DNA from: Terriglobia bacterium
GTDB lineage: Bacteria; Acidobacteriota; Terriglobia; Terriglobales; Acidobacteriaceae
Length of the DNA stretch: 64,000 nucleotides
Direction of reading: 5' to 3'
NCBI GenBank assembly: GCA_020073525.1
Contig: JAIQFA010000013.1
Location: 1-64,000, forward strand
The notes beneath the pieces were generated by a model that was not told the origin of the DNA, ran no database searches, and was given only the letters and a program-made list of their open reading frames with translations. How positions within the stretch are numbered: position 1 is the first letter of the stretch; the number at the start of each line of letters is the position of its first letter. Of this stretch, positions 49,366 through 57,146 are shown piece by piece. The position numbers were made by a program, and so were the translations under genes.

Positions 49366-51594
49366 CTACGAAGGACTAGAGGTTCGACTTAGTGACTCCC
49401 TGATCTTCTGGGCCAATTCCTCTGGATCAAATGGCTTCTGGATCAACGTCATATTTCTCTCGGACAACAACCGGTTTTCCACTAACGCGTCCTCGGAATA
49501 GCCCGACATCAAGATCACGCAAAGACCGGGATAGATCTCGGTGAGACGTTTCGCCAACTCGATCCCTCGGAGTTGCGGCATGATCACGTCGGTGACCAGC
49601 ACGTCAACCGATCCCGTGTGGTGCTTCGCGACCTCAATAGCCTCGTTACCGTTCTGAGCCTCCAATACCTTGTACCCTTCAGATTCCAGGAACTCGCGTA
49701 ATACGTTCCTGATGGAAGGTTGATCCTCCGCCAGAAGAATCGTTTCTGAACCACCCATCACGGGATTCGAGATTTTGGTAGTCCTTTGTGGGCGTATGGC
49801 CTGCTCCACAATAGGAAGGTACACTCTGAAGGTGGTTCCCTTGCCAGGCAGACTTTCCACTTCGATGGAACCTCCGCTCTGCTTCACAATTCCGTATGCT
49901 GTGGAGAGTCCGAGCCCCGTCCCCTTGCCGATTGGCTTAGTGGTGAAGAATGGCTCGAAGAGATGAGCCTTTGTCTCGGCATCCATGCCGCAACCGGTGT
50001 CAGTCATCTCCACCATCGCATAAGCTGCTGGATAGCTCGTTGCCGGCGCTTCAGGAGCGGTTCTGGATACTCGAGCAGTTTTTATTGTTAGTACCCCTCC
50101 TGCAGACATGGCGTCACAGGCGTTTACAGCAAGATTCATAATCACTTGCTCGATCTTACCTGGGTCAACCTTGACGGGAAGTCGTTGCGAACTCGACGCC
50201 ATGATCAACTGAACCTGCTCCGTCGGGAGGGTAGACAGCATTTCCTTGACTTCCCCGAGTAGCTCGTTCAAATCCAGCACCTGAAGCGCCAACACTTGCC
50301 GCCGGCCAAAAGCAAGCAGCTGTTTCGTAAGCGAAGCGGCCCTTTCAGCGGCCGCTCGGACTGTATCAGCGTGTTCCAGCAGTTGAGTCCGGTTAGGCAA
50401 ACTCCGTATCTTCGAAATCTGGGTGAGAATCACCATGAGGAGATTGTTGAAGTCATGCGCGATTCCTCCCACCAGTCGACCAACCACCTCCATTTTCTGG
50501 ACTTGCCGAGTTTCTTCTTCGAGACGTTTGCGCTCTCGAATGTCCCGAAAAATACCCTGCACTATCCTTCTTCCTTCAAACTCCGTCACACTTGCGTTGA
50601 CTTCGACCGCAAGCGCGCTCCCATCGGAATGAATCAGGTGCAACTCCCTCCCGTCAGACTTATTACCTTCCCACGCCGCTTTCAACATCCCGCGGTACGC
50701 TTCATGATCGCTCTCCAGAACGATCACCTCGGCTCGCGTGCCTACCAGCTCTCGTGTTGGCCTTCCCAAGAATTCGCCGCTCCTCGCATTCGCTTCCACT
50801 ACGATCCCTGTCGCGGCGTCGATCACGAGGATCGCATCGCTGGCGGTGTCGATGAGATGTTTGTACCGTTGCTCTGTCTGGCGCATGTAGCGCAACAAGG
50901 CAGCGAAGAGTAACCCTCCCATCAAGCAAATGGCGGTTGCGCTGAACGTGACCAAAAGAAAGAAACGCTTTGCCTGGCGTGCTCCTGCTCCCAGAGCATT
51001 TGAAAACCTGTCTTCTAGCGGGGTAAGCTCATCTCCTATGACCTCCACTTGCTGAACCATCTCCGCGATCTTAGGAGCATTGGGTCTCTCGGAGGAGATC
51101 TCCCGGTGCAAATCGTCCCCAACCCGTTGCAGTTGTTCGATGAGCGCGTCACCCTGCGACCAGATACTGATTGCCTCCGACATGTGGTTCAAGTGCCGGC
51201 AGTGCCGGAACATCGCCGCCATTCCTTTGACATCCTCCGGATTATTCCGGCCTTGGATGAAACCTCTGCGGACAACGCCCATGTCCGGAACGGTCTTTTC
51301 CAACTCCAGGCGCGCTTGCCTGTCTCCCAGGGGCACTAGAACCACCTTTTGATAGGCTTGGAAGTCTTTTTCCGAGTGGGAGATTGAGTAGCGCAGCAGG
51401 TCGTCGACGGCTTGCTTCTGTGCCTTGGACCAAAGACCTTCCCCGCCCACGTAGGCTCTCGCGGCGGAGAGGTTTTCAATGGTCAGGTAGCTCAGGCCCA
51501 ACAGGCCGACGACGGCGATGAGAAACAGCCATAGGATTACGACCAGCTTCTTTGGGGCTGGCAAGTCGAGGAACAGCTTGTGCGCAACAGACAC
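49366..51594 (-). CDS. Hybrid sensor histidine kinase with PAS and receiver domains
   Basis: 742 residues. Two membrane helices (about 16-38, VVILWLFLIAVVGLLGLSYL, and about 215-235, FFLLVTFSATAICLMGGLLFAALL) flank a helical extracytoplasmic sensor. Then a PAS domain (HLIDTASDAILVIDAATGIVVEANARSGEFLGR), HisKA with the GGIAHDFNNLL box, HATPase (NLAVNACDAM, DTGCGMDAE, GKGTGLGLSTAYGIVKQSGG) and a C-terminal receiver (ILLAEDQPSIRNVLREFLE, phospho-Asp in DVLVTDVIMPQLRG). No separate response-regulator gene is adjacent. It is 18 bases downstream of the 310-codon ORF and co-oriented with the lasso-type ABC exporter, so it may be in that transcript. Confidence 0.9.
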   Translation of the reverse strand: MSVAHKLFLDLPAPKKLVVILWLFLIAVVGLLGLSYLTIENLSAARAYVGGEGLWSKAQKQAVDDLLRYSISHSEKDFQAYQKVVLVPLGDRQARLELEKTVPDMGVVRRGFIQGRNNPEDVKGMAAMFRHCRHLNHMSEAISIWSQGDALIEQLQRVGDDLHREISSERPNAPKIAEMVQQVEVIGDELTPLEDRFSNALGAGARQAKRFFLLVTFSATAICLMGGLLFAALLRYMRQTEQRYKHLIDTASDAILVIDAATGIVVEANARSGEFLGRPTRELVGTRAEVIVLESDHEAYRGMLKAAWEGNKSDGRELHLIHSDGSALAVEVNASVTEFEGRRIVQGIFRDIRERKRLEEETRQVQKMEVVGRLVGGIAHDFNNLLMVILTQISKIRSLPNRTQLLEHADTVRAAAERAASLTKQLLAFGRRQVLALQVLDLNELLGEVKEMLSTLPTEQVQLIMASSSQRLPVKVDPGKIEQVIMNLAVNACDAMSAGGVLTIKTARVSRTAPEAPATSYPAAYAMVEMTDTGCGMDAETKAHLFEPFFTTKPIGKGTGLGLSTAYGIVKQSGGSIEVESLPGKGTTFRVYLPIVEQAIRPQRTTKISNPVMGGSETILLAEDQPSIRNVLREFLESEGYKVLEAQNGNEAIEVAKHHTGSVDVLVTDVIMPQLRGIELAKRLTEIYPGLCVILMSGYSEDALVENRLLSERNMTLIQKPFDPEELAQKIRESLSRTSSPS

Positions 51595-51612
51595 GGCGAT
51601 CTGCTCCGATCA

Positions 51613-52545
51613 CTAAATCCTGCCTGGGAGCCTTGCTTCTAGAATCGCAACAGCAACGCCAACCTTCATGAAAAAAATCTCTGCTGAGATAGGATCTGTA
51701 TCCATTGGAATCGTCGCTCGATACGCCTTCAGTTTTGTCCAACTCTCGATTAGCCGCCCCCTCGGCACCGGCACGGTCGCGATGTATACGTCAAGTTGAT
51801 CTGTTAAGTCTTCGATGGCGAGTGCTACAACCTGTTCGTAAATCCGCCGATGACACACGAGCATCGCCTGATCAGCAACCTCCCCCGAAAACCTGCGAGC
51901 TAGCTCTGGGTGGTAGTAGTGGCCAGAGTTGTTGTCGCGTAAAGTCGCTAGGAATATCAGGCGAGAGAGGTCATTCGGCAAAGATATGTTGAGTGCCCTA
52001 GAAATGTCTTCCGCTACGACACTCCGATCGGACCCTTCGATGGACGCCTTCTCAACAGCGCCAGGATAAAGTCCGCCTCCATTGCTCCGATTGTCAGATA
52101 ACGGTGGACTCGCGATTTCCGTGTCAATCAACAGATTCCCAACATTCTTCAGAATGCTGGCCGACACGGAGAGTTGCAGACGCTGCGGAATCCCGGGCCC
52201 CAGGACTCGTAGGACACCGAGGCTCAGGCGCCCAGATGTGCAGGCAACCAGCAAGAAGGCATTCTTCGCTTTCGATGTGGAAGACTGAAAGAGCCGGGAA
52301 AGCGAGCCATTGAACGACCGGCTTCTCCTCTCACTCAGCTGGCGGACAAGCATCTTGCTTGCTACCTGCAGCGAGAAACTTGCGAGTCGTTGCTGATGCA
52401 CTTCGAATGAACTGGCAACCTCCGAAGGCGCGTTTGCGGCCACGAACGTAAGAGTGTTGAGATTGAGAACGCTACGACAAACCTCGCGGAACGCGAGCCC
52501 GAGGTTACCACCTGGCCGGTTAAAACTGCGATAGTGATTAGGCAT
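51613..52545 (-). CDS. Unrecognised protein between exporter and histidine kinase
   Basis: A 310-codon ORF on the same strand as, and 27 bases downstream of, the ABC exporter. The C-terminal half looks like genuine protein: VVAEDISRALNISLPNDLSRLIFLATLRDNNSGHYYHPELARRFSGEVADQAMLVCHRRIYEQVVALAIEDLTDQLDVYIATVP, helical and acidic, with a possible metal-binding SGHYYHPE. The N-terminal half is Ser/Leu-rich and less convincing, so the real start may be inside the ORF. No signal peptide or membrane helix. I do not recognise the family. Position suggests a link to the exporter or kinase. Confidence 0.5.
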   Translation of the reverse strand: MPNHYRSFNRPGGNLGLAFREVCRSVLNLNTLTFVAANAPSEVASSFEVHQQRLASFSLQVASKMLVRQLSERRSRSFNGSLSRLFQSSTSKAKNAFLLVACTSGRLSLGVLRVLGPGIPQRLQLSVSASILKNVGNLLIDTEIASPPLSDNRSNGGGLYPGAVEKASIEGSDRSVVAEDISRALNISLPNDLSRLIFLATLRDNNSGHYYHPELARRFSGEVADQAMLVCHRRIYEQVVALAIEDLTDQLDVYIATVPVPRGRLIESWTKLKAYRATIPMDTDPISAEIFFMKVGVAVAILEARLPGRI

Positions 52546-52572
52546 GTTTGGCAGAACCCCATTTCTCTATGT

Positions 52573-54414
52573 CTATTCGTCCAACCAGCCCCTAAGATGC
52601 GGAGCCCGGTATCTCCCTACTCTCGACCCGATTCCATCCACGCCGTGCAGACTCGTAGAGGGCGTGTCGTCACCCTGGGACCGCCAGATTCTCCGGTATG
52701 CTTCACACCGGACCAGTAGTTCCGGATGTTTCCCTGAACCAACGATCGCGCCATTGTCCACCACCAAGATTCGATCCGCCCACAGGATTGTCGCCGGCCG
52801 ATGGGAAACCACGACAAGAGTTCGAGCTCGGCGAAATAGATCGAGCCCATCAAGCAGCCCGGCGGCACTCGGCGCATCAAGGGAACTCGTGATTTCATCC
52901 ACAATCAGAATCCTTGGTTGCTGCAAAAGAGTACGTGCCAGCGCCAGTCTTTTCCTTTCGCCCCCGGAGAGCCTGCTGCCGAGTGGCCCCAGTGGTTCAT
53001 CGAAACCTCTCGGAAGCCTCTGGAGAACCCGGTCGAGCTGCGTCAGAGCCGCAACCGTATCCAAATCGCTGCTGGTTGCACATGGGTTCCCATATAGAAG
53101 GTTTTCCCGGATCGTCTCATCAAAGAGGAATGGGTCTTGCGGAACCAAGGTTATGCTGGCACGGAGGCTTCGGCGGTCGACATCATGAATGTCCTTGCCG
53201 CCCACCAGTATTGATCCTGCATCGGGGTCGTACAGCCGGGTCGCCAGCAGGCCAATCGTGCTCTTTCCCGACCCATTGAGGCCTACAAGCGCTACCGTTT
53301 CTTCAGCCTCAACGCGAAAGCTCATATCGCGCAGCACTGGCCTGTCTTCGCTGTAAGCGAACCACACTGAACGGAATTCCAGGTCGGGCTTGATGTCGCG
53401 TCGCAAAGGCACCGTGTTCGCTCGTCCATCCGGTTGTTGCCTCCGGTCGGTAATCTCTTGAATGCGCCGAATACTGGCGCTGATCCGCTGCAACCGCGAC
53501 TGGAGGTCGATTGCGATGCTCACAGGGGCGAACAGACGAAAGACGTAGCCGTAGAACGCAACCAGACCTCCAACCGTCAACGCTCCCCGAGTTACCTCAT
53601 ACCCTCCGTATCCGAGAATCAGTCCCATACCAAGAACGATGACCGACACAGATGCCCCGCCAAACGCCATTTCCGTGGTTCGCTGTTGAATCTGAAGCTG
53701 CGCTCCCTTCGCCGCAAGGCGAGCAAATTTTCTGGCTTGCGTGCCGGTACGGTTGAGCAGTTGCAACTGCATCATGCCTGCCAAGTGTTCCTGCAAAAAT
53801 GCATTGATCTTTCCTGACTGACTTTGAACCTGGTCCGCGGCGTCCTTTAATTTCGCCGCATAGCGGCGCTGCAAGAGGTAGAAGATCGGCAATATTGGGG
53901 CAACCAGCGCCGTCAGATGCCAATTCAGAATTCCCATGGTGACCAACACCATGATGCCCATGAGCACCATCTGAATGGTTAAGGGAAGAATATCTCCGCT
54001 CAGTTCGGCCACGCGGTCCACGTCTTGCTCGATCCGATAGAGCGTATCTCCCACTTGTGACCTTTCGTTACGGTGTGCAGGCAGCGCATGGATCTGGCGT
54101 AGCAGTGCGACGCGGATCCGGAATACCATCTTTTGCGTGAGCAGACAGCTCACGAACGACGCCAGGTAGTTGGTCCCCAGGCTCGCCAGGTACACCGCAC
54201 AAAAGACCAATGTGCCCAACAGGACGAGGTGGAGGTCACACTTCGGGAGAGCAATATCAATCAGCCACTTTACGACAAGCGGGTCGAGCAGCGAGAGCCC
54301 GCTGCCCACAATCATGCACGCGAGATCGGCGATCACCAATGACAGTAGGGGCCGAAGATAACGGACGAGCCAGCTCACGGAAGAAGACAGGGATTGGCCA
54401 TTCTGCCCCGACAT
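52573..54414 (-). CDS. ABC exporter (fused membrane and ATPase domains), lasso-peptide D-type
   Basis: 613 residues: six-helix membrane domain (about 1-320) then an ATPase domain. Walker A GLNGSGKS, Q-loop VPQDPFLFDETIRENL, signature LSGGERKR, Walker B ILIVDEITSS with catalytic Glu, H-loop VVVSHRP. No N-terminal C39 peptidase domain, consistent with lasso systems where the leader is removed by a separate B2 protein. It would export the mature peptide and give self-immunity (family knowledge plus context). Divergent from the PqqD-like gene, with an intergenic palindrome pair between them. Confidence 0.9.
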   Translation of the reverse strand: MSGQNGQSLSSSVSWLVRYLRPLLSLVIADLACMIVGSGLSLLDPLVVKWLIDIALPKCDLHLVLLGTLVFCAVYLASLGTNYLASFVSCLLTQKMVFRIRVALLRQIHALPAHRNERSQVGDTLYRIEQDVDRVAELSGDILPLTIQMVLMGIMVLVTMGILNWHLTALVAPILPIFYLLQRRYAAKLKDAADQVQSQSGKINAFLQEHLAGMMQLQLLNRTGTQARKFARLAAKGAQLQIQQRTTEMAFGGASVSVIVLGMGLILGYGGYEVTRGALTVGGLVAFYGYVFRLFAPVSIAIDLQSRLQRISASIRRIQEITDRRQQPDGRANTVPLRRDIKPDLEFRSVWFAYSEDRPVLRDMSFRVEAEETVALVGLNGSGKSTIGLLATRLYDPDAGSILVGGKDIHDVDRRSLRASITLVPQDPFLFDETIRENLLYGNPCATSSDLDTVAALTQLDRVLQRLPRGFDEPLGPLGSRLSGGERKRLALARTLLQQPRILIVDEITSSLDAPSAAGLLDGLDLFRRARTLVVVSHRPATILWADRILVVDNGAIVGSGKHPELLVRCEAYRRIWRSQGDDTPSTSLHGVDGIGSRVGRYRAPHLRGWLDE

Positions 54415-54617
54415 TCTGTGCTACATAACACCTTCCGGGGGCGGCGCGACAAATCTTTTTTTGCTGCCAGAATTTCAACTGCGGAATTCGCCGCACCTCA
54501 GTTGGTTCTGTAACATCGGGCTCCATAACCTACTGAGCGACCGACATTTACGAAGAAGTTGGTCTCTTCCCCAGAAGAAGTCAGTAGGCGGACCGCCCGG
54601 ACGCTCCTGCCGTTCCG

Positions 54618-54635
54618 CTGCACGAATTCGTGCAG
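54618..54635. promoter_or_regulatory. Perfect 18-bp palindrome, candidate operator
   Basis: CTGCACGAATTCGTGCAG is a perfect inverted repeat located between the divergent ABC exporter and PqqD-like genes, 204 bases from the exporter start. It is a typical size and symmetry for a dimeric helix-turn-helix regulator such as the XRE-type protein encoded at 55190-55954. The assignment of regulator to site is inference. Confidence 0.55.
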
Positions 54636-54703
54636 GGACTACAGAAGCATGACCACCGGTTTGACCCTAAATGCCGAGAAGATCATCTTGCCGCGAATTC
54701 CTT

Positions 54704-54721
54704 CTGCACAAATTCCTGCAA
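54704..54721. promoter_or_regulatory. Near-copy of the 18-bp palindrome
   Basis: CTGCACAAATTCCTGCAA matches the perfect palindrome at 54618 in 15 of 18 positions, with the outer CTGCAC/TGCA arms and central AATTC kept. The two copies are 86 bases apart, close to eight helical turns, which would suit cooperative binding. It lies 93 bases before the PqqD-like start. Confidence 0.45.
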
Positions 54722-54813
54722 CAGAAATAGTTCTTGCCGGCATTGAGAATCCAGGTCTACTGTGGCCGGTATTCCTCTGACGGAGACGAGAGGCCAATCG
54801 CAAGGTGGCAAAT

Positions 54814-55167
54814 ATGAGCGACCCGGCAACGATCATAGACTTCACTATCGCGCCAGGGGTTCGCGAGACTGCTTCGGAAGATGGAGCTGTGCTCCTTGAT
54901 GTCGAACAAGGCGTCTGCTTCAGTCTCAACCCGGTCGGACTCAGAATTTGGGAGTTGTTGAAGAAGCGGTATTCCCTCGATCAGATTGCGGATGCCTTGG
55001 GACAGGAATTCTCCGTATCCCGATCTCAGCTTCTATCAGACGCAACCGAATTCATCGAGGCACTGGAAGCTAAGCATTTGATTCACCGACCGGGTCACAC
55101 CGTGCCCAAGAAGTCATGGTTCTCCAGGATGTTACCGGCCCGGAAGGAGCGTCCATCAGCCCACTAG
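54814..55167 (+). CDS. PqqD-like RiPP recognition element (lasso B1-type)
   Basis: 117 residues from the ATG at 54814 (CAAGGTGG upstream); the ORF track starts at a GTG three codons earlier. PqqD fold: VRETASEDGAVLLDVEQGVCFSLNPVGLRIWELLKKRYSLDQIADALGQEFSVSRSQLLSDATEFIEALEAKHLI. The winged-helix RRE binds the YxxP leader of the precursor and presents it to the B2 peptidase. A basic tail (KKSWFSRMLPARKERPSAH) extends beyond the domain. It is separated from B2 and C by about 4 kb and an opposite-strand regulator, an unusual split. Confidence 0.88.
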   Translation: MSDPATIIDFTIAPGVRETASEDGAVLLDVEQGVCFSLNPVGLRIWELLKKRYSLDQIADALGQEFSVSRSQLLSDATEFIEALEAKHLIHRPGHTVPKKSWFSRMLPARKERPSAH

Positions 55168-55189
55168 ACCTGGGCCGTGCGCGGGTTGT

Positions 55190-55954
55190 TCAACCTGGTT
55201 TCTGGATGATGAGAGGCGGCCAGACGTGAATAACTCGGCCGATAATCGTCGCTGCGCGTGGTGTCTTGAAAATCATTACCGGCTGGTGTGAAGTCGGATA
55301 GGGCACGATAAACAACGTTTCACGCACCATGTAGCACCAAGAGCAACTGAAGCCATTTTCATGCCACACGAAATAGATCGGCCGTTCCCGGATGCTTTTC
55401 CAGTCACCCATCTCAACCGTGTTATGGGATTTGTCGATGACCACCACCGAACCGGCCGGGGCCAGTTCACCCATGGTGTCGTCGTTTACGCCGATTATTC
55501 CCAACCGAAACTGACCCAAGTCCAAGCGTTGACGCACGACCGCTGGGACTCCCAATTCCTCCGCGCTCTCCGTAACCAGACGGGTGGCGTCAAAACTGAT
55601 GTTGCTCTGAAATGTCAGCGAAAAGGGGCGATCCGCATCAGAGAAGGACCATTGCTTTGAAAGCTCGTGGGATCTTGAAGGGCTTTCCGACGCGCTCTGA
55701 GACTCGCCCAGTTTCATGCCGAAGGCTTGCAATACGGCAGAGTACGGTACTTTGTAGCACTCGCTAAGACTTGCTGCCTCAAAAATGTCCGGTGCGCTTC
55801 TGCCTTTCTCAAGGTCGGCAAGGCGGCCACGTCGGATGCGGAGGCGCTCGTTCGCAGCTTCGCTTGCCGACTTACTCGTAAGGCGCTCAACGCCACTACG
55901 CGTAAGGTGGAGTTCCTCGCGACGCTCTCTGAGCCAACCTCCCGGACTTGTCAT
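55190..55954 (-). CDS. XRE-type regulator with LexA/CI (S24)-like C-terminal domain
   Basis: 254 residues from the ATG at 55954; a TTG three codons earlier is the ORF-track start. The N-terminus is a helix-turn-helix (WLRERREELHLTRSGVERLT ... RLRIRRGRLADLEKGRSAPDIFEAASLSECYKVPY). The C-terminus has the S24 fold (LGIIGVNDDTMGELAPAGSVVVIDKS, then RPIYFVWHENGFSCSWCY), but the expected DSM nucleophile reads DTM, so Ser is replaced by Thr. It is probably a repressor that senses something without self-cleavage. It sits inside the lasso locus, convergent with the PqqD-like gene (22-base gap). Confidence 0.75.
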   Translation of the reverse strand: MTSPGGWLRERREELHLTRSGVERLTSKSASEAANERLRIRRGRLADLEKGRSAPDIFEAASLSECYKVPYSAVLQAFGMKLGESQSASESPSRSHELSKQWSFSDADRPFSLTFQSNISFDATRLVTESAEELGVPAVVRQRLDLGQFRLGIIGVNDDTMGELAPAGSVVVIDKSHNTVEMGDWKSIRERPIYFVWHENGFSCSWCYMVRETLFIVPYPTSHQPVMIFKTPRAATIIGRVIHVWPPLIIQKPG

Positions 55955-55963
55955 GCCTGCCAA

Positions 55964-57146
55964 CTACTCCCGCCGTGATGGATTTGACGGTGGCTCAGCG
56001 AAGAATCTAATCAGCTACGTATCGCTGAGCGCTCAATCGAACACGACTATGTGCCCCTCTTCATACTCCCAGAAGATCCAGATTGGCTAAACGGTATCGC
56101 GATGCGCGTGGCAGCACTCCAACAGGGTGCCCCATCGTTTCGCCAATGCAAGAAATACCCCAGCTTCGTCTCAGTGTAAGGCCACAGTTACATCCTGCAA
56201 GAACAATGGTCGGCTTGTTCTAAAAATGGAACAGAGGCAAAAACCGCTGTAAGTAAATCGTTTTCTAAGTCCGGGATCAGCCATGAGAAAATTGATTCGT
56301 ACACGTGGTGTCGCTGTGAAGCGTTTCGCCCTCAAGGCCACTTATTCCTTTTGGTAATCATTGTCATCTGTGATGAGTGAAACCAACACGCTGGGCTTCG
56401 TCATGAAGAGCCAGGCGTCCTGAGTTGGCTTCCCTTTCATAAAACGAGAACGCCCGCCAATCTCCTTCACGCGGGAAGAACAAAATGCTTCTGCCAGAGA
56501 TCGAGGCCAACAGGAACTGGGCCAGGTGGTGGTGTTTCGAGCTTATCCCAACCCGCTGTAAACCGATTCCGATGCAGGCCCTGACCACCACTTCATCCCA
56601 GTCCTCGGCACTGTGCACGTTGTCCGGCCGCAGCTTGGCCGCCAGACAGTCTCCTTTCCCAATACTGGCGTTGACCCGACCATAGGACCGCTTACGCTCA
56701 AAAAGGAAATGTGGGTTAAGGTTGCATGTTATTGGTGTTCTTGGGCCGAGCACCTGTCTGAGGAAACTTACCACTGGCAACTGCGAAGTGTGACATCTTT
56801 AGTTTCTTGCACGATTCTGTGCAGATCCTGCGGCCAAGCCCGAATCACTATGGCCACTAGTAGTGCGGAATCCTCGCTGCTACCCGACCAGCGGGGGCAG
56901 TCCACGACATTGTTCAAATTCTTAGCAGTCATCACATTGCATTCTCGTTCCTGCGGCTCCAAGTAATGCATTTTGACGCTCCCCCGGACAGAGTTGGCCT
57001 GCACGATTTCCTGCGTGAAAAAAGTCTTTGGAAGAAGACTCCGCTATGGACTTACTGTGCACGCATCATTTAGCTCAGATGTGGGGTTGAGCCCAGGTCC
57101 TAGAGCTGCTACCTCCGTAGCCCTGAATGTTCTGGAGAGTAAGCAC
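55964..57146. other. 1.2-kb gene-poor stretch inside the lasso locus
   Basis: No recognised gene. The best ORF is minus strand 56364-56780 (138 codons), whose second half (DWDEVVVRACIGIGLQRVGISSKHHHLAQFLLASISGRSILFFPREGDWRAFSFYE) has protein-like composition but no known family. A basic 24-codon ORF (MRKLIRTRGVAVKRF...) at 56283-56357 has only a weak ribosome site. The region should hold promoters for the regulator and for the prolyl oligopeptidase operon. Confidence 0.4.
55993..56030. promoter_or_regulatory. 9-bp inverted repeat upstream of the XRE/S24-like gene
   Basis: GCTCAGCGA and TCGCTGAGC are perfect inverted arms separated by 20 bases, starting about 39 bases upstream of the regulator start. 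It could be an autoregulatory operator or an RNA hairpin in the 5' leader. It does not resemble the 18-bp palindrome at 54618. Confidence 0.4.

Noticed and set aside
54649-54780. 43-codon ORF before the PqqD-like gene as a third precursor
   Set aside because: The peptide (MTTGLTLNAEKIILPRIP...) lacks a YxxP leader and the NPAYDLDE tail, and has no good ribosome site.
56283-56357. Basic 24-codon ORF as a small peptide gene
   Set aside because: Weak ribosome site, no leader motif, and no support beyond being open.
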